Made by a program: the position numbers and the translations under genes. This document shows positions 1 through 7,141 of a DNA stretch of 64,000 nt, piece after piece. Each line of letters begins with the position of its first letter. Position 1 is the stretch's first letter. Below the pieces are notes generated by a model. It was not told where the DNA came from, made no database searches, and saw only the letters and a list, made by a program, of their open reading frames with translations. Source of the DNA: Bombiscardovia coagulans (lineage in GTDB: Bacteria; Actinomycetota; Actinomycetes; Actinomycetales; Bifidobacteriaceae); NCBI RefSeq assembly GCF_002259585.1, contig NZ_MWWS01000004.1, positions 62,001 through 126,000 of the forward strand, given 5' to 3'.

Positions 1-13
1 CATATATAATGGT
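1..13 (+). promoter_or_regulatory. Edge-truncated copy of the GACGC-ATA leaderless promoter box
   Basis: The window opens with C-ATATATAATGGT directly before the ATG at 14. If the missing bases are GACG, this is another copy of the box seen at 425-439, 2617-2632, 4033-4047, 8091-8105, 20236-20251 and 20275-20291. The 12-base gap from the C to the ATG fits the 10-12 range of the other copies. The key GACG lies outside the window, so this is inferred. Confidence 0.35.
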
Positions 14-268
14 ATGGCAAATATTACGACATTAACAACAGCACAAGCTGTCAGTTTAGAGCACATCATCCAAATTATGCGTTCATATGGTTTTGACCAT
101 GAAGGACAGGGAATACGTTCTTCGAACGTTCATATCGAAAATCATGAGTCATATATTGTTTTTTGGCTGGAAAGTGAACAATCAATAGCCAATGGAACAT
201 TAAATAGGAACGGCAAAGGCTTGTGGTGGCTTCGAGAAGAAGCACAACAAACTATTCACGTCCAGTAA
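14..268 (+). CDS. Small hypothetical protein (84 aa)
   Basis: I do not recognise this protein. It is soluble, with no membrane segment, and is rich in polar residues, with aromatic residues in the second half (IVFWLE, GLWWLREE). There is no Shine-Dalgarno sequence, and an AT-rich -10-like stretch lies immediately upstream, so it would be translated leaderlessly if real. Its 3' end overlaps the end of the convergent small membrane-protein gene by 17 bases. It probably belongs to the mobile element. Confidence 0.45.
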   Translation: MANITTLTTAQAVSLEHIIQIMRSYGFDHEGQGIRSSNVHIENHESYIVFWLESEQSIANGTLNRNGKGLWWLREEAQQTIHVQ

Positions 269-404
269 TAATATGGTACAAGCCTATAATGATACCGAGG
301 ATGTAACCAATAACATTGATTATAAAATTGAATGCCCACTTGAAAACAACCAAAAAAATCAATCCAATAATGGCACCGATAATGAACGCTATAGTGAAAA
401 CCAT
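252..404 (-). CDS. Small hydrophobic membrane protein (50 aa)
   Basis: The protein starts MVFTIAFIIGAIIG and is almost entirely hydrophobic, enough for one or two membrane helices, with a short polar tail (ITGRE). The ATG at 404 is preferred over an upstream in-frame start at 458 because AGGAAGG sits at the right distance before it and the longer form would run into the neighbouring gene's 3' end. A GACGC-ATA box lies just upstream, with an 11-codon leaderless ORF overlapping the start. Function unknown. Confidence 0.5.
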   Translation of the reverse strand: MVFTIAFIIGAIIGLIFLVVFKWAFNFIINVIGYILGIIIGLYHIITGRE

Positions 405-424
405 AATGAACACCTTCCTTTCAC
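389..424 (-). CDS. Candidate 11-aa leaderless leader ORF
   Basis: A GTG lies exactly 10 bases after GACGC in the upstream box and opens an 11-codon frame beginning M-K-G. It contains the downstream gene's Shine-Dalgarno and overlaps its ATG. The same layout (GACGC, 10 bases, GTG, Lys) recurs at 4048 and 8106. That supports a coupled leader peptide, but the frame is too short to test by composition. Confidence 0.3.
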   Translation of the reverse strand: MKGRCSLWFSL

Positions 425-439
425 TATTTATTATGCGTC
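425..439 (-). promoter_or_regulatory. GACGC-ATA leaderless promoter box (site A)
   Basis: On the minus strand this reads GACGC followed by ATAATAAATA and then GTG. The AT-rich part would act as the -10 element with transcription starting at or near the GTG. No good -35 hexamer is visible. An A/T-rich run (CAAAATTC) precedes the box, as at the copies in front of 2616, 4048 and 8106. Confidence 0.5.
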
Positions 440-1486
440 CGAATTTTGCATCATCCATTCATTATGCCACTGTTCAACCATTTTCGGATTCAAATGAAGG
501 CTTTTTGCAACTTTCTTCCTATCAAGATCCTTCGCGAATACTTCATTAAACAAAGCCTGTAAATCCAGTTTTGCTTCAGCACTAGGTTCAACACCGATAG
601 ACGGTATATCCTCTTGTACCTCTACTTTTTGTTCAACACCAGCAGATAAGAGATCATTAACTCTCTCTCCACGAAGAACTTGCTGCCCCCTTTTAAACAT
701 GACTTCAAAATCTTTACGACCGTTATATACTCTTCCATCAGGAAGCCGTTTTACACTGTCAGGACGCTTTGTATGAGGATTAGCGTTACGCCCATCTGAT
801 AGTCTCATACCTCCACCAAAAGAAACTCCTCGAACAATTTTATCGTTGATAAATTCCATCATATTCTCATCCCATAGTTGATCACGTATATGCGATGGAG
901 GCAAACCTCGTGTATGATGATCAATTTGCCATTGTTGAACACGTTGTTGGTATCGTAAACCAACTCTCATTTTATGCTCAGTCAGATTCCATGGTGGTAG
1001 TCGTAACACTCGTTGTATTTTCACTGGTGCTTTAACTGCGCTTGCAACGAGCTGAGGACTATAACAACGAGTCGGATCTATCGCTATCGCCTGACGTAAC
1101 CCAGCTAATCTTTCAAATAAATATCGTTCAGCTTCGCGTTGAGCATCAGAAACATTCAGCAAAAACTTGTTTAATTCACGAACCAATGGGCCAGGTTGAT
1201 CATTACTCCCTAATGCTTGTTCAACTAGCGCCATTTCTTGCTCTGGAGTACAAACCGGCTGATCGCGATAATCTGCGCTCAACCCAGGTTGAGTAGCCCG
1301 CAAATTAGATGCTAGCCACCGCCATTGTTTGTCATGACTGTCTAACTCGTTATACAAGCTGATTCTATTGCGTTTTGACTTCGGATTGTTTAAAACAGGC
1401 AAATCGCTTATATCATGCGACTTATAGTCATACTGTCCACCAGTGCCACCAGGGCTATGTTTTGGTTTTCGTGATGTGTTGCTCAT
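431..1486 (-). CDS. Hypothetical element protein, 351 aa, with C-terminal HTH-like segment
   Basis: I do not recognise the family. The N-terminus is basic and glycine-rich (KHSPGGTGGQYD), the middle is rich in Arg and Gln and probably alpha-helical, and the last 35 residues (KKVAKSLHLNPKMVEQW) resemble a helix-turn-helix. There is no membrane segment. The ATG at 1486 is chosen over a TTG nine bases earlier; neither has a strong ribosome site. It follows the sigma-like gene on the same strand after 17 bases and is probably in its operon, which suggests a nucleic-acid or regulatory role. Function unknown. Confidence 0.6.
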   Translation of the reverse strand: MSNTSRKPKHSPGGTGGQYDYKSHDISDLPVLNNPKSKRNRISLYNELDSHDKQWRWLASNLRATQPGLSADYRDQPVCTPEQEMALVEQALGSNDQPGPLVRELNKFLLNVSDAQREAERYLFERLAGLRQAIAIDPTRCYSPQLVASAVKAPVKIQRVLRLPPWNLTEHKMRVGLRYQQRVQQWQIDHHTRGLPPSHIRDQLWDENMMEFINDKIVRGVSFGGGMRLSDGRNANPHTKRPDSVKRLPDGRVYNGRKDFEVMFKRGQQVLRGERVNDLLSAGVEQKVEVQEDIPSIGVEPSAEAKLDLQALFNEVFAKDLDRKKVAKSLHLNPKMVEQWHNEWMMQNSDA

Positions 1487-1503
1487 GACAAGCAACTATG
1501 CGC

Positions 1504-2616
1504 TCATTCATCTTGAATGATGATCGCTCGTATAGTCGCTACTAGTTGATTCGCCTGATCCCGATACTTTTGATAACCTTTCGATCCTACTTGTGCTCCT
1601 CGAGGGCGAGTTTTCAGGTTCAACCGTTGGCATTCCTGATCCCAGACACTTTGCGATTCCACTCCGGGATATTGAAAAAGCTTTTGCTCGTATGCAAGTC
1701 CTGTACGAGCGTTTCTGAGAGTCATTCCTTCGCGGTTGAGAATGGCGTCAGCACGTAGATTCGGATGTTTTGCTACCAGATAGTCAGCAACCTGATGATC
1801 TAGAACTACAAGTTCTATGCTTTGTCTTAGATTTGGTTTAGGCCGTACTGATGCAAACAATGTTTTCAACTCTTGAGGATCGACCCCTGGTTGTATGATC
1901 TCTCCGTCAATTATACGTTTCAACATAGCTTGAGCTTGTTTGTATGTTACATCATGCTCATATAGCCATTGCATATTTGGTTTAAATTCTGTTAAACATG
2001 CTACTTCCGGGTTAGCGTTTTTATATGAACCTGTATATCTATCCATAATTTCTCTCTCTTTTCTATTTAAATATTTTAATGATTTACCAGAAAGCGCAGC
2101 CTTGGTTTCTTTCCACGCTTTTAGACCTCCGCAAGTACTATGTATGCCACTTTCATAGATTCCATTATGAAGGGGGAGGTATCGTGTTGTTTTTCTTTTT
2201 CCTTCTTTATAATCTATCCGTTGCTTATTATTAATTGTTTTTACTGCTTCGTCCCAAATCTCTGCTTCCGTATCATCTGTGACCACGTGTCCGAGACTTC
2301 TTATTTCAGCTTTATGCCGCTCAAAAGCATAGCCAGCACGTAAAAGGGTAATCGGCACATGGAATTCACGCTGGAAAATATGTTCCAATTTAATATTTCG
2401 AGCTATGTGAACAGTATATTTTAAAGTGAGTGTACGTTCAGGATGAAGTCTCATCACGTCGCATATTGCATTAATGATAGCTTCATGAACAAGGTCTTCA
2501 CTACGAGAGGGATTACAGATAAACGTGTTGAGCTTATATGCTGCACTATACTCATAGGAAGGATCTGAGTACTTTTGTATTACTCTTTCGAATTCGGCAG
2601 AAGTAATTGTTTTCAT
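1504..2616 (-). CDS. Sigma-70-like protein (putative element-encoded sigma factor), 370 aa
   Basis: Residues 38-90 resemble sigma region 2: SRSEDLVHEAIINA, then a basic and aromatic helix KYTVHIARNI, then VPITLLRAG. Residues 95-125 look like the region 2.4/3 junction, with an LGH-VVTDDTEAEI pattern like the LGR-PT-EEIA of sigma factors. Residues 180-195 (LKYLNRKEREIMDRY) resemble region 4.1. A C-terminal part of about 170 residues has no visible relative. The ATG at 2616 is preceded by the same GACGC-ATA box found before int, xis and others, so it may drive its own promoter. Length and tail are unusual for an ECF factor. The family call is by eye. Confidence 0.5.
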   Translation of the reverse strand: MKTITSAEFERVIQKYSDPSYEYSAAYKLNTFICNPSRSEDLVHEAIINAICDVMRLHPERTLTLKYTVHIARNIKLEHIFQREFHVPITLLRAGYAFERHKAEIRSLGHVVTDDTEAEIWDEAVKTINNKQRIDYKEGKRKTTRYLPLHNGIYESGIHSTCGGLKAWKETKAALSGKSLKYLNRKEREIMDRYTGSYKNANPEVACLTEFKPNMQWLYEHDVTYKQAQAMLKRIIDGEIIQPGVDPQELKTLFASVRPKPNLRQSIELVVLDHQVADYLVAKHPNLRADAILNREGMTLRNARTGLAYEQKLFQYPGVESQSVWDQECQRLNLKTRPRGAQVGSKGYQKYRDQANQLVATIRAIIIQDE

Positions 2617-2640
2617 ACTTCTTATATGCGTCCAAAATCG
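2617..2640 (-). promoter_or_regulatory. GACGC-ATA leaderless promoter box (site B) of the sigma-like gene
   Basis: On the minus strand this reads TTTTGGACGC, then ATATAAGAAGT, then the ATG at 2616: 11 bases between GACGC and the start, with no room for a Shine-Dalgarno. A TTGACC lies upstream, but it is 23 bases from TATAAG, too far for a standard -35. Confidence 0.55.
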
Positions 2641-2734
2641 TTAAAAGGAGGTCAAGCACCAATTGATACAACGGACGCGCTCTGTTAGCACTTGGTAAAC
2701 AACAGTGGATTGTCTCTATGGCATAGGTTCAGGT

Positions 2735-3805
2735 ATGGCACTACATGCAAATAGGAACGATCGTCGTCCATGTATTGAACTGTCCGCAACTATGGTCACA
2801 CTTATGCTGGTTCTGCTAGCCATCCAGCTTGGATGGCAGTATGTTGGCACTGGCCTTGATCAGGACACTGTTTCTCAGCAGCTAGAGACGAGAAGTAAAC
2901 AGCCAGTAAGTAGTCAGGTAGCAGACCGTATTGCTCCTATTCGTCATGATCCTCCGCCTTTGGAATCAGCTCCCATCCCCGGTGAGCTTTTTGCATATTT
3001 ACGTATACCAGTTTTTAGCACACAGTGGAGGCTACCTGTTCAAGAGGGAGTGTCTACGCAAGTTTTAGACAACCTAGGCGCAGGACATTATACAAACACA
3101 GCATTACCTGGGCAAAAAGGAAATTCAGCTTACGCTGGTCATGCTACCGTAACTGACTTAGGTACCATCAATCGACTACCAAGTCATGCGGAAATTATCG
3201 TAGAAACTAGCACTGCCTGGTATATCTATCAAGTGGTACAAGGTCAAGTGGTCCAGGACACCAATACTAGTGTTATTTCTCCTGAAGCCATTAAAACAGA
3301 ACGTGGATTAACTCTTACGACCTGCTGGCCTATGCTATCTCTCACTCCTACTCATCAACGATACGTATTACACGCAGCTTATGAAGGATGGATAGCAAAA
3401 ACAGATGGTATGCCAGAAAGTTTAGCAAACACTCATCTAACATCAACCGACCAAGTTGTTCGTACCGTTCATCAAATTTCTCGACAGATACAAGTGCCGT
3501 TTACTGGCATATTAGCGATTTGTTTCTTTATTATGTGGATGATTGCAGACACTATTGCTTGGATGCTGTGGCACCACCATAAATCTTTGCCCAAACAACA
3601 CTACAATTTATTCTCCTGGATATGGTGGTTGCAAGCCGGCCCTCCTGCTTGCAATGGTTGGAAACTCGTATTCAGCAGAATTATCAGAATCGGCTTGTAC
3701 ATACTGTTATTTACGGCAATCACATTTGCTTGTTGGCATTGGTGGTGTCCTTATGTGGCGAGCAATATAAATATGTTTTCTAGCCCTCACCCTCTCATCA
3801 AATAA
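2735..3805 (+). CDS. Sortase (class C/E-like transpeptidase), 356 aa
   Basis: Sortases cut a sorting signal on secreted proteins and join them to the wall or to other pilins outside the membrane. The protein has an N-terminal membrane helix (about residues 17-35) and a sortase fold with the catalytic triad visible: His136 in YAGHATV, Cys197 in LTTCWP, and Arg209 in HQRYVLH. Two C-terminal membrane helices (about 255-278 and 316-336) resemble pilus-type class C enzymes, while the TTC-P motif and domain resemble class E. The start is uncertain: GTG at 2705 is also possible. No pilin or LPXTG substrate gene is visible nearby, which is odd for a gene inside a mobile element. Confidence 0.82.
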   Translation: MALHANRNDRRPCIELSATMVTLMLVLLAIQLGWQYVGTGLDQDTVSQQLETRSKQPVSSQVADRIAPIRHDPPPLESAPIPGELFAYLRIPVFSTQWRLPVQEGVSTQVLDNLGAGHYTNTALPGQKGNSAYAGHATVTDLGTINRLPSHAEIIVETSTAWYIYQVVQGQVVQDTNTSVISPEAIKTERGLTLTTCWPMLSLTPTHQRYVLHAAYEGWIAKTDGMPESLANTHLTSTDQVVRTVHQISRQIQVPFTGILAICFFIMWMIADTIAWMLWHHHKSLPKQHYNLFSWIWWLQAGPPACNGWKLVFSRIIRIGLYILLFTAITFACWHWWCPYVASNINMFSSPHPLIK

Positions 3806-4026
3806 TTAGGCTACAAATATACGTCCCGAATATTAAAAAATCTGTAACAATCAAACATCAATCAGGTTATCTTGTTGTCCTTTACCTGTTTATCTCTAAT
3901 TGTTCAACAGATATAAGCAGTCAACAGCTAAGCATGCTCTATATAAAGAGCAGTGAATTCTATAAAACAATACTAGAAAACGGTACGTATTTTAATCCGA
4001 TAAGCACATTTTAGGACGCGCTCCTC

Positions 4027-4057
4027 AAATTGGACGCATATATATAAGTGAAGCCAT
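4027..4057 (+). repeat. 31-bp direct repeat, copy 1
   Basis: This segment matches 8085-8115 with one mismatch over 31 bases. It holds the promoter box, the GTG and the first two codons after it (Lys-Pro). The first copy precedes the recT operon and the second the Cys-rich paralogue pair. Confidence 0.85.
4033..4047 (+). promoter_or_regulatory. GACGC-ATA leaderless promoter box (site C) of the recT operon
   Basis: GACGC is followed by ATATATATAA and the GTG at 4048. A second GGACGC (4014-4019) lies 18 bases upstream but has no following AT-rich -10. The rest of the 3806-4032 spacer is AT-rich with a small hairpin (3936-3951) lacking a T run, and nothing else I can name. Confidence 0.55.
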
Positions 4058-4095
4058 TAACCAACGCTTATAGAGGAGGTCAGCATAATGGCTAG
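4048..4095 (+). CDS. Candidate 15-aa leaderless leader ORF overlapping the recT-operon start
   Basis: GTG ten bases after GACGC opens M-K-P-L and runs for 15 codons, through the strong GAGGAGGT site of the next gene and past its ATG at 4088. The same GTG-AAG-CCA start occurs at 8106. Translation of the leader could free or couple the downstream start. Confidence 0.35.
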   Translation: MKPLTNAYRGGQHNG

Positions 4096-4627
4096 TAAAA
4101 CAATGAAAGATATCAGCGATGAACTCGCTGATGGGGAAATTACCCTGTATGAGGCTGCTGAGCAGATTACCTTAGTGACGTCTATGCAAAAGCTGTTAAA
4201 ACAGCGGCTTGATGCATTAAAAGAATTTGTTACGGCATCGCTCGACCCGAAAGAGCATTTGACTACACATACGGGAGTGGTCACATATAAGCGTGGTGCT
4301 GAGCCGAAATGGAGAGTGAAAGACCCGCAGGCTTTCGCCATATGGCTTGAAGAGCATGGTGAAAGTGAAAGCGTGGAGCAAGTGCTGGTACCTGCCGAGC
4401 ATGTAACACAGCCAGCTGCGATCGAGCATCTTGTACATCAATATAAGGGTGAACAGCCTGACGGAGTGGAGTTCGCTGGCGGAACAAGCGACACCATAGC
4501 TATAAGCAAAGTAAAAGCTTGGTCTGACATTTTTGAGGATCAGCAAATGGTAGATGCCGCAGCACAAATGCTTGGTATTGAATCAAGTGCAGCAAACAAG
4601 GAGGAAGACGAATGGGACAAGATTTAA
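4088..4627 (+). CDS. Phage-type early protein, 179 aa, upstream of recT
   Basis: An acidic, helical protein with a run resembling the coiled N-terminal part of phage Gp157-like proteins (ELADGEITLYEAAEQI, then a helix with KQRLDALKEF). No catalytic motif is visible. It starts at an ATG after a strong GAGGAGGT site and overlaps the recT-like gene by 16 bases, so the two are co-translated. Genes of this kind usually sit beside phage annealing proteins; the Gp157 likeness is weak. It could be a recombination or nuclease-modulating partner. Confidence 0.7.
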   Translation: MASKTMKDISDELADGEITLYEAAEQITLVTSMQKLLKQRLDALKEFVTASLDPKEHLTTHTGVVTYKRGAEPKWRVKDPQAFAIWLEEHGESESVEQVLVPAEHVTQPAAIEHLVHQYKGEQPDGVEFAGGTSDTIAISKVKAWSDIFEDQQMVDAAAQMLGIESSAANKEEDEWDKI

Positions 4628-5454
4628 CATCTACTACTGAATCGATTTTACATGCTCAAATGCAGTGGGCGAAGCTTGCGCAAAGCAGCAATATTATCCC
4701 GGATGCTTACAAGGGGAAACCTGACAATATCCTGGTGGCACTCGGATTCGGGCAGTCTATGGGGTTAAGTCCAGCGGAGAGCTTGTATCGGATTAATGTT
4801 ATTAAAGGTAAGCCGACGATGAGTGCCGAGCTGATAGCAGCTCAAGTACGTAAAGCAGGTCATAAGCTGCGCATCACCAAAGATGAGAAGAATGTGAGTG
4901 TGACAGCAACCATCATCCGCTGTGATGACACGGACTATCCAATTAGTGTGACACGAGATAAAAACTGGGTAGCAAGTATGGGGCTGACAGACAATCTCAA
5001 TTACAAGAAGCAGCCGATGACTATGCTGACATGGCGTGCAATTAGTGCTGTAGCACGGGAAGCCTGCTCTGAAGCTTTATATGGTGTGGCGTACACGCCT
5101 GATGAAATGCAAGATTTCGAATTCGATAGTGACATTGATATGAAATTGGAAACTACTAATCCTGAATCTTCCACACCTACCGCTGATGATACAGAAGCCC
5201 CTGTGTCAGCTGAAGTGATGGCTTCTAATGAGCAGAGGACTAAGGTCACGCAGCTTATGAAAGAGGGTGGTGTCACTAATGGCGAGCAAGCCCAGACTGC
5301 TTTTCAAGCGCTTACAGGTAAGCCACTAACCTCAAGTAAACAGCTAAGCGCTGAAGACGCTGAAACCTTACTAAGTGCCCCTGATCTTGTGGTGTCTCGC
5401 ACCAAGGAAGCACTATGTATGAAGTTTCGCAGTTTACATAACATCGTGTCCTGA
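4612..5454 (+). CDS. RecT-like single-strand annealing protein, 280 aa, 3' end rearranged
   Basis: The N-terminal 100 residues carry the RecT-family signature: KPDNILVALGFGQSMGLSP, then YRINVIKGKPTMSAELI, then RKAGH. These proteins coat single strands and anneal homologous DNA during phage recombination. The middle (PMTMLTWRAISAVAREAC) also fits. A 35-base duplication (5381-5415 and 5451-5485) shifts the frame, so the last residues (MKFRSLHNIVS) are novel. Without it the frame would run to 5505 and end in RTKEALARKVTV with a 4-base overlap onto the next start. The core is intact, so function may be kept. Confidence 0.8.
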   Translation: MGQDLTSTTESILHAQMQWAKLAQSSNIIPDAYKGKPDNILVALGFGQSMGLSPAESLYRINVIKGKPTMSAELIAAQVRKAGHKLRITKDEKNVSVTATIIRCDDTDYPISVTRDKNWVASMGLTDNLNYKKQPMTMLTWRAISAVAREACSEALYGVAYTPDEMQDFEFDSDIDMKLETTNPESSTPTADDTEAPVSAEVMASNEQRTKVTQLMKEGGVTNGEQAQTAFQALTGKPLTSSKQLSAEDAETLLSAPDLVVSRTKEALCMKFRSLHNIVS

Positions 5455-5485
5455 TCTTGTGGTGTCTCGCACGAAGGAAGCACTA
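5381..5485 (+). repeat. Tandem duplication (35 bp, period 70) at the recT 3' end
   Basis: Positions 5381-5415 recur at 5451-5485 with one mismatch, separated by 35 bases of unrelated sequence. The 70-base period is not a multiple of three, so the insertion changes the recT reading frame. The second copy keeps the original coupling to the next gene. Confidence 0.9.
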
Positions 5486-5502
5486 GCAAGGAAGGTGACA
5501 GT

Positions 5503-5793
5503 ATGAGTATACAGAGTGATATCTGTCGTATTACATATGAGGAGCATACCGATTGGGCATACTGGAATGTGAAATGCGATGCGGTGGGATGCAATACAAC
5601 TGTCGCAGTATCAAAGTACCCACTACCAGATAATGCGTATGACCACGACTTAATTGATGTGGATAAGGCTTGTTCTGCCGAGGAGGCTAAAGACTACGCA
5701 ATCAGGGAAGCCGGTTGGCAGTTAGGGACCAGAGGCATTCAGTGGGGACACGTCTATTGTCCCAAGCACCGCAGTCCTACAGAAAATGAGTGA
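5503..5793 (+). CDS. Hypothetical element protein, 96 aa, with scattered Cys
   Basis: No known family recognised. Four cysteines plus His (KCDAVGCN near the N-terminus, VYCPKH near the C-terminus) suggest a possible single zinc site. AAGGAAGGTGACAG precedes the ATG. The start overlaps the pre-duplication recT stop, and the stop overlaps the next start (GTGA). It is part of the recT-led operon. Confidence 0.65.
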   Translation: MSIQSDICRITYEEHTDWAYWNVKCDAVGCNTTVAVSKYPLPDNAYDHDLIDVDKACSAEEAKDYAIREAGWQLGTRGIQWGHVYCPKHRSPTENE

Positions 5794-6293
5794 TTATAAT
5801 GATGGAATTAGGCTTTATGCAGGATTATTACACGAAATCTGACATAAGTAAAGCATATTTTTACTGCGATACATGTCATATGGTCCGGTATCGATCTGAC
5901 TTGTGCAAGGATACGAGTAGACCGTGTCCCCTGTGCGAGGATACATCAAATCTGTATGAGCGGTATATGACCGCATTAGATACTGTAGATGCTCGCTGTA
6001 AGTCGCGGAACGATCATTATACGGGCGATAGCCAAGGTTTTCCCAGCCTAGGACCGATATTCGCTGGTAATCCTCTCGGAACAACCACGCACATACGTTT
6101 TTCCCTACAGGATGATCCCACTACCTATCCATTACTTGCTACTCGCAAGACAATCTCAACTATGTGGAAGGCCGACTATCAGGATTTGCTCTACTCCATA
6201 CTCACAGGACAGGATTTAGCGCCGGTTCGCACTCGAGCTGAGCGGCTCGTCGATTTGGTGGTCAGAGACATGGCAAGTAGGAGCGAATCATGA
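5790..6293 (+). CDS. Cys-rich zinc-ribbon-like element protein, 167 aa (family member 1 of 3)
   Basis: The N-terminal half has YCDTCH and, about 20 residues later, CPLC: two CxxC pairs typical of a zinc ribbon. The layout matches the tandem proteins at 8182 and 8719: ribbon, then a helix (YERYMTALDTV), a FPSLGP stretch, a mid domain, and a C-terminal helix ending RLVDLVVRDMASR (versus AQAVVDLCRHDLRER). Sequence identity is low, so this is a divergent paralogue. The GTG start overlaps the upstream stop by four bases. Function unknown. Confidence 0.65.
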   Translation: MIIMMELGFMQDYYTKSDISKAYFYCDTCHMVRYRSDLCKDTSRPCPLCEDTSNLYERYMTALDTVDARCKSRNDHYTGDSQGFPSLGPIFAGNPLGTTTHIRFSLQDDPTTYPLLATRKTISTMWKADYQDLLYSILTGQDLAPVRTRAERLVDLVVRDMASRSES

Positions 6294-6901
6294 TCAACGG
6301 CGGTAAGCGAATGCTTGTGACAAAATCGCAGGCTCGACAGCTAGTTAAATGGGCGAAATCAGATACGAATCCTGCGCGGCAGAGAATTACCAAGTACGGA
6401 AGATACGCATACTATACCAACTCTTTTCTTGCGATCCGGTGGGATTTGGAAGATTTGAATGTGCCTGATGGGTCATGGATCGGGCTAGCGGTAAATTGCG
6501 ATGTGCTCGATGATGAAAACACGAAGTTTGACTTAGACACTGATCACAATATGGCTGACTGGTGCAAATTAGCACCGCGTCGTGCTCACTGGGATTTGAT
6601 GGATACAGACCGGTGGAATCAGCAGGACAGATCGAGTAGGTATGCTGCACGTTTAGAGGAGCTGTTTGTGTACCCGGATGTGACATACAAAGTCAAGTCG
6701 GTATCTTTCGACCCACAGTTTCTTACAGAATTTTTATCCTTTTTCGCAGCTTCTTCCGGTCCTCTCCCGGTAGAAATGAGGCCTTCTTCGAGCGAAAAGC
6801 CGGAGACAGAGGCTTGGATTTTCCGAGCGTCAATCGAGGACAGGGTGACAGGACTGCTCATGCCAATGAAAAAACACTATGTCGACGATATTAAAAATTA
6901 G
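6290..6901 (+). CDS. Putative sliding-clamp-like (DnaN domain III-like) protein, 203 aa
   Basis: The C-terminal 65 residues resemble the last domain of the bacterial beta clamp: VSFDPQFLTEFLSFF matches the F-x-P-x-Y/F-L element, and the protein nearly ends with LLMPMK, like the LxMPMR tail of DnaN. The first 130 residues (SQARQLVKWAK, GRYAYYTNSFLAIRWDL) could be a diverged clamp domain. At 203 residues it is far shorter than DnaN (about 370-380), so a ring would need more subunits. The ATGA overlap puts it in the recT operon beside replication genes. The clamp relation is by eye. Confidence 0.5.
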   Translation: MINGGKRMLVTKSQARQLVKWAKSDTNPARQRITKYGRYAYYTNSFLAIRWDLEDLNVPDGSWIGLAVNCDVLDDENTKFDLDTDHNMADWCKLAPRRAHWDLMDTDRWNQQDRSSRYAARLEELFVYPDVTYKVKSVSFDPQFLTEFLSFFAASSGPLPVEMRPSSSEKPETEAWIFRASIEDRVTGLLMPMKKHYVDDIKN

Positions 6902-6930
6902 ACATATCGATAAACGGAGGACTAAATCAA

Positions 6931-7116
6931 ATGAATCATGCTCGTATCGCGGGATGTAAATGCAAGTCGTGCACGAAGGGTGACGGCTGGTGTCCTGACT
7001 GTCGGAAAACCGCTATTTATTGTCCTAAAGCTGACAGGCATTGGATAGCATGCAATGACCCGGTTGTACGCGACCGAAAATACGCAAAACGAAGAGGTCA
7101 CTGGTGGAACATTTGA
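6931..7116 (+). CDS. Small Cys-rich zinc-binding-like protein, 61 aa
   Basis: It has seven cysteines, CKCKSC near residue 10 then CPDC, YCPK and AC, which is enough for one or two zinc sites. It is basic, ending RDRKYAKRRGHWW, which suits nucleic-acid binding. A clear GGAGGA lies before the ATG. I cannot name a family. Confidence 0.55.
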   Translation: MNHARIAGCKCKSCTKGDGWCPDCRKTAIYCPKADRHWIACNDPVVRDRKYAKRRGHWWNI

Positions 7117-7141
7117 ACCGCCAGAAAATCAAGAGGTCAGT

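Noticed and set aside
2643-2700. A strong AAGGAGGT site on the plus strand with a TTG-initiated frame of 11 codons
   Set aside because: The frame ends before the sortase and has no support beyond the site. It may be a remnant of a gene start; not listed as a gene.
3936-3951. GCTCT/AGAGC hairpin upstream of the recT operon
   Set aside because: Five base pairs only and no T run, too weak to call a terminator or operator.
1-4100. Left attachment site of the element
   Set aside because: I looked for a copy of the tRNA-Pro 3' end near the left side and saw none; the boundary must lie outside.
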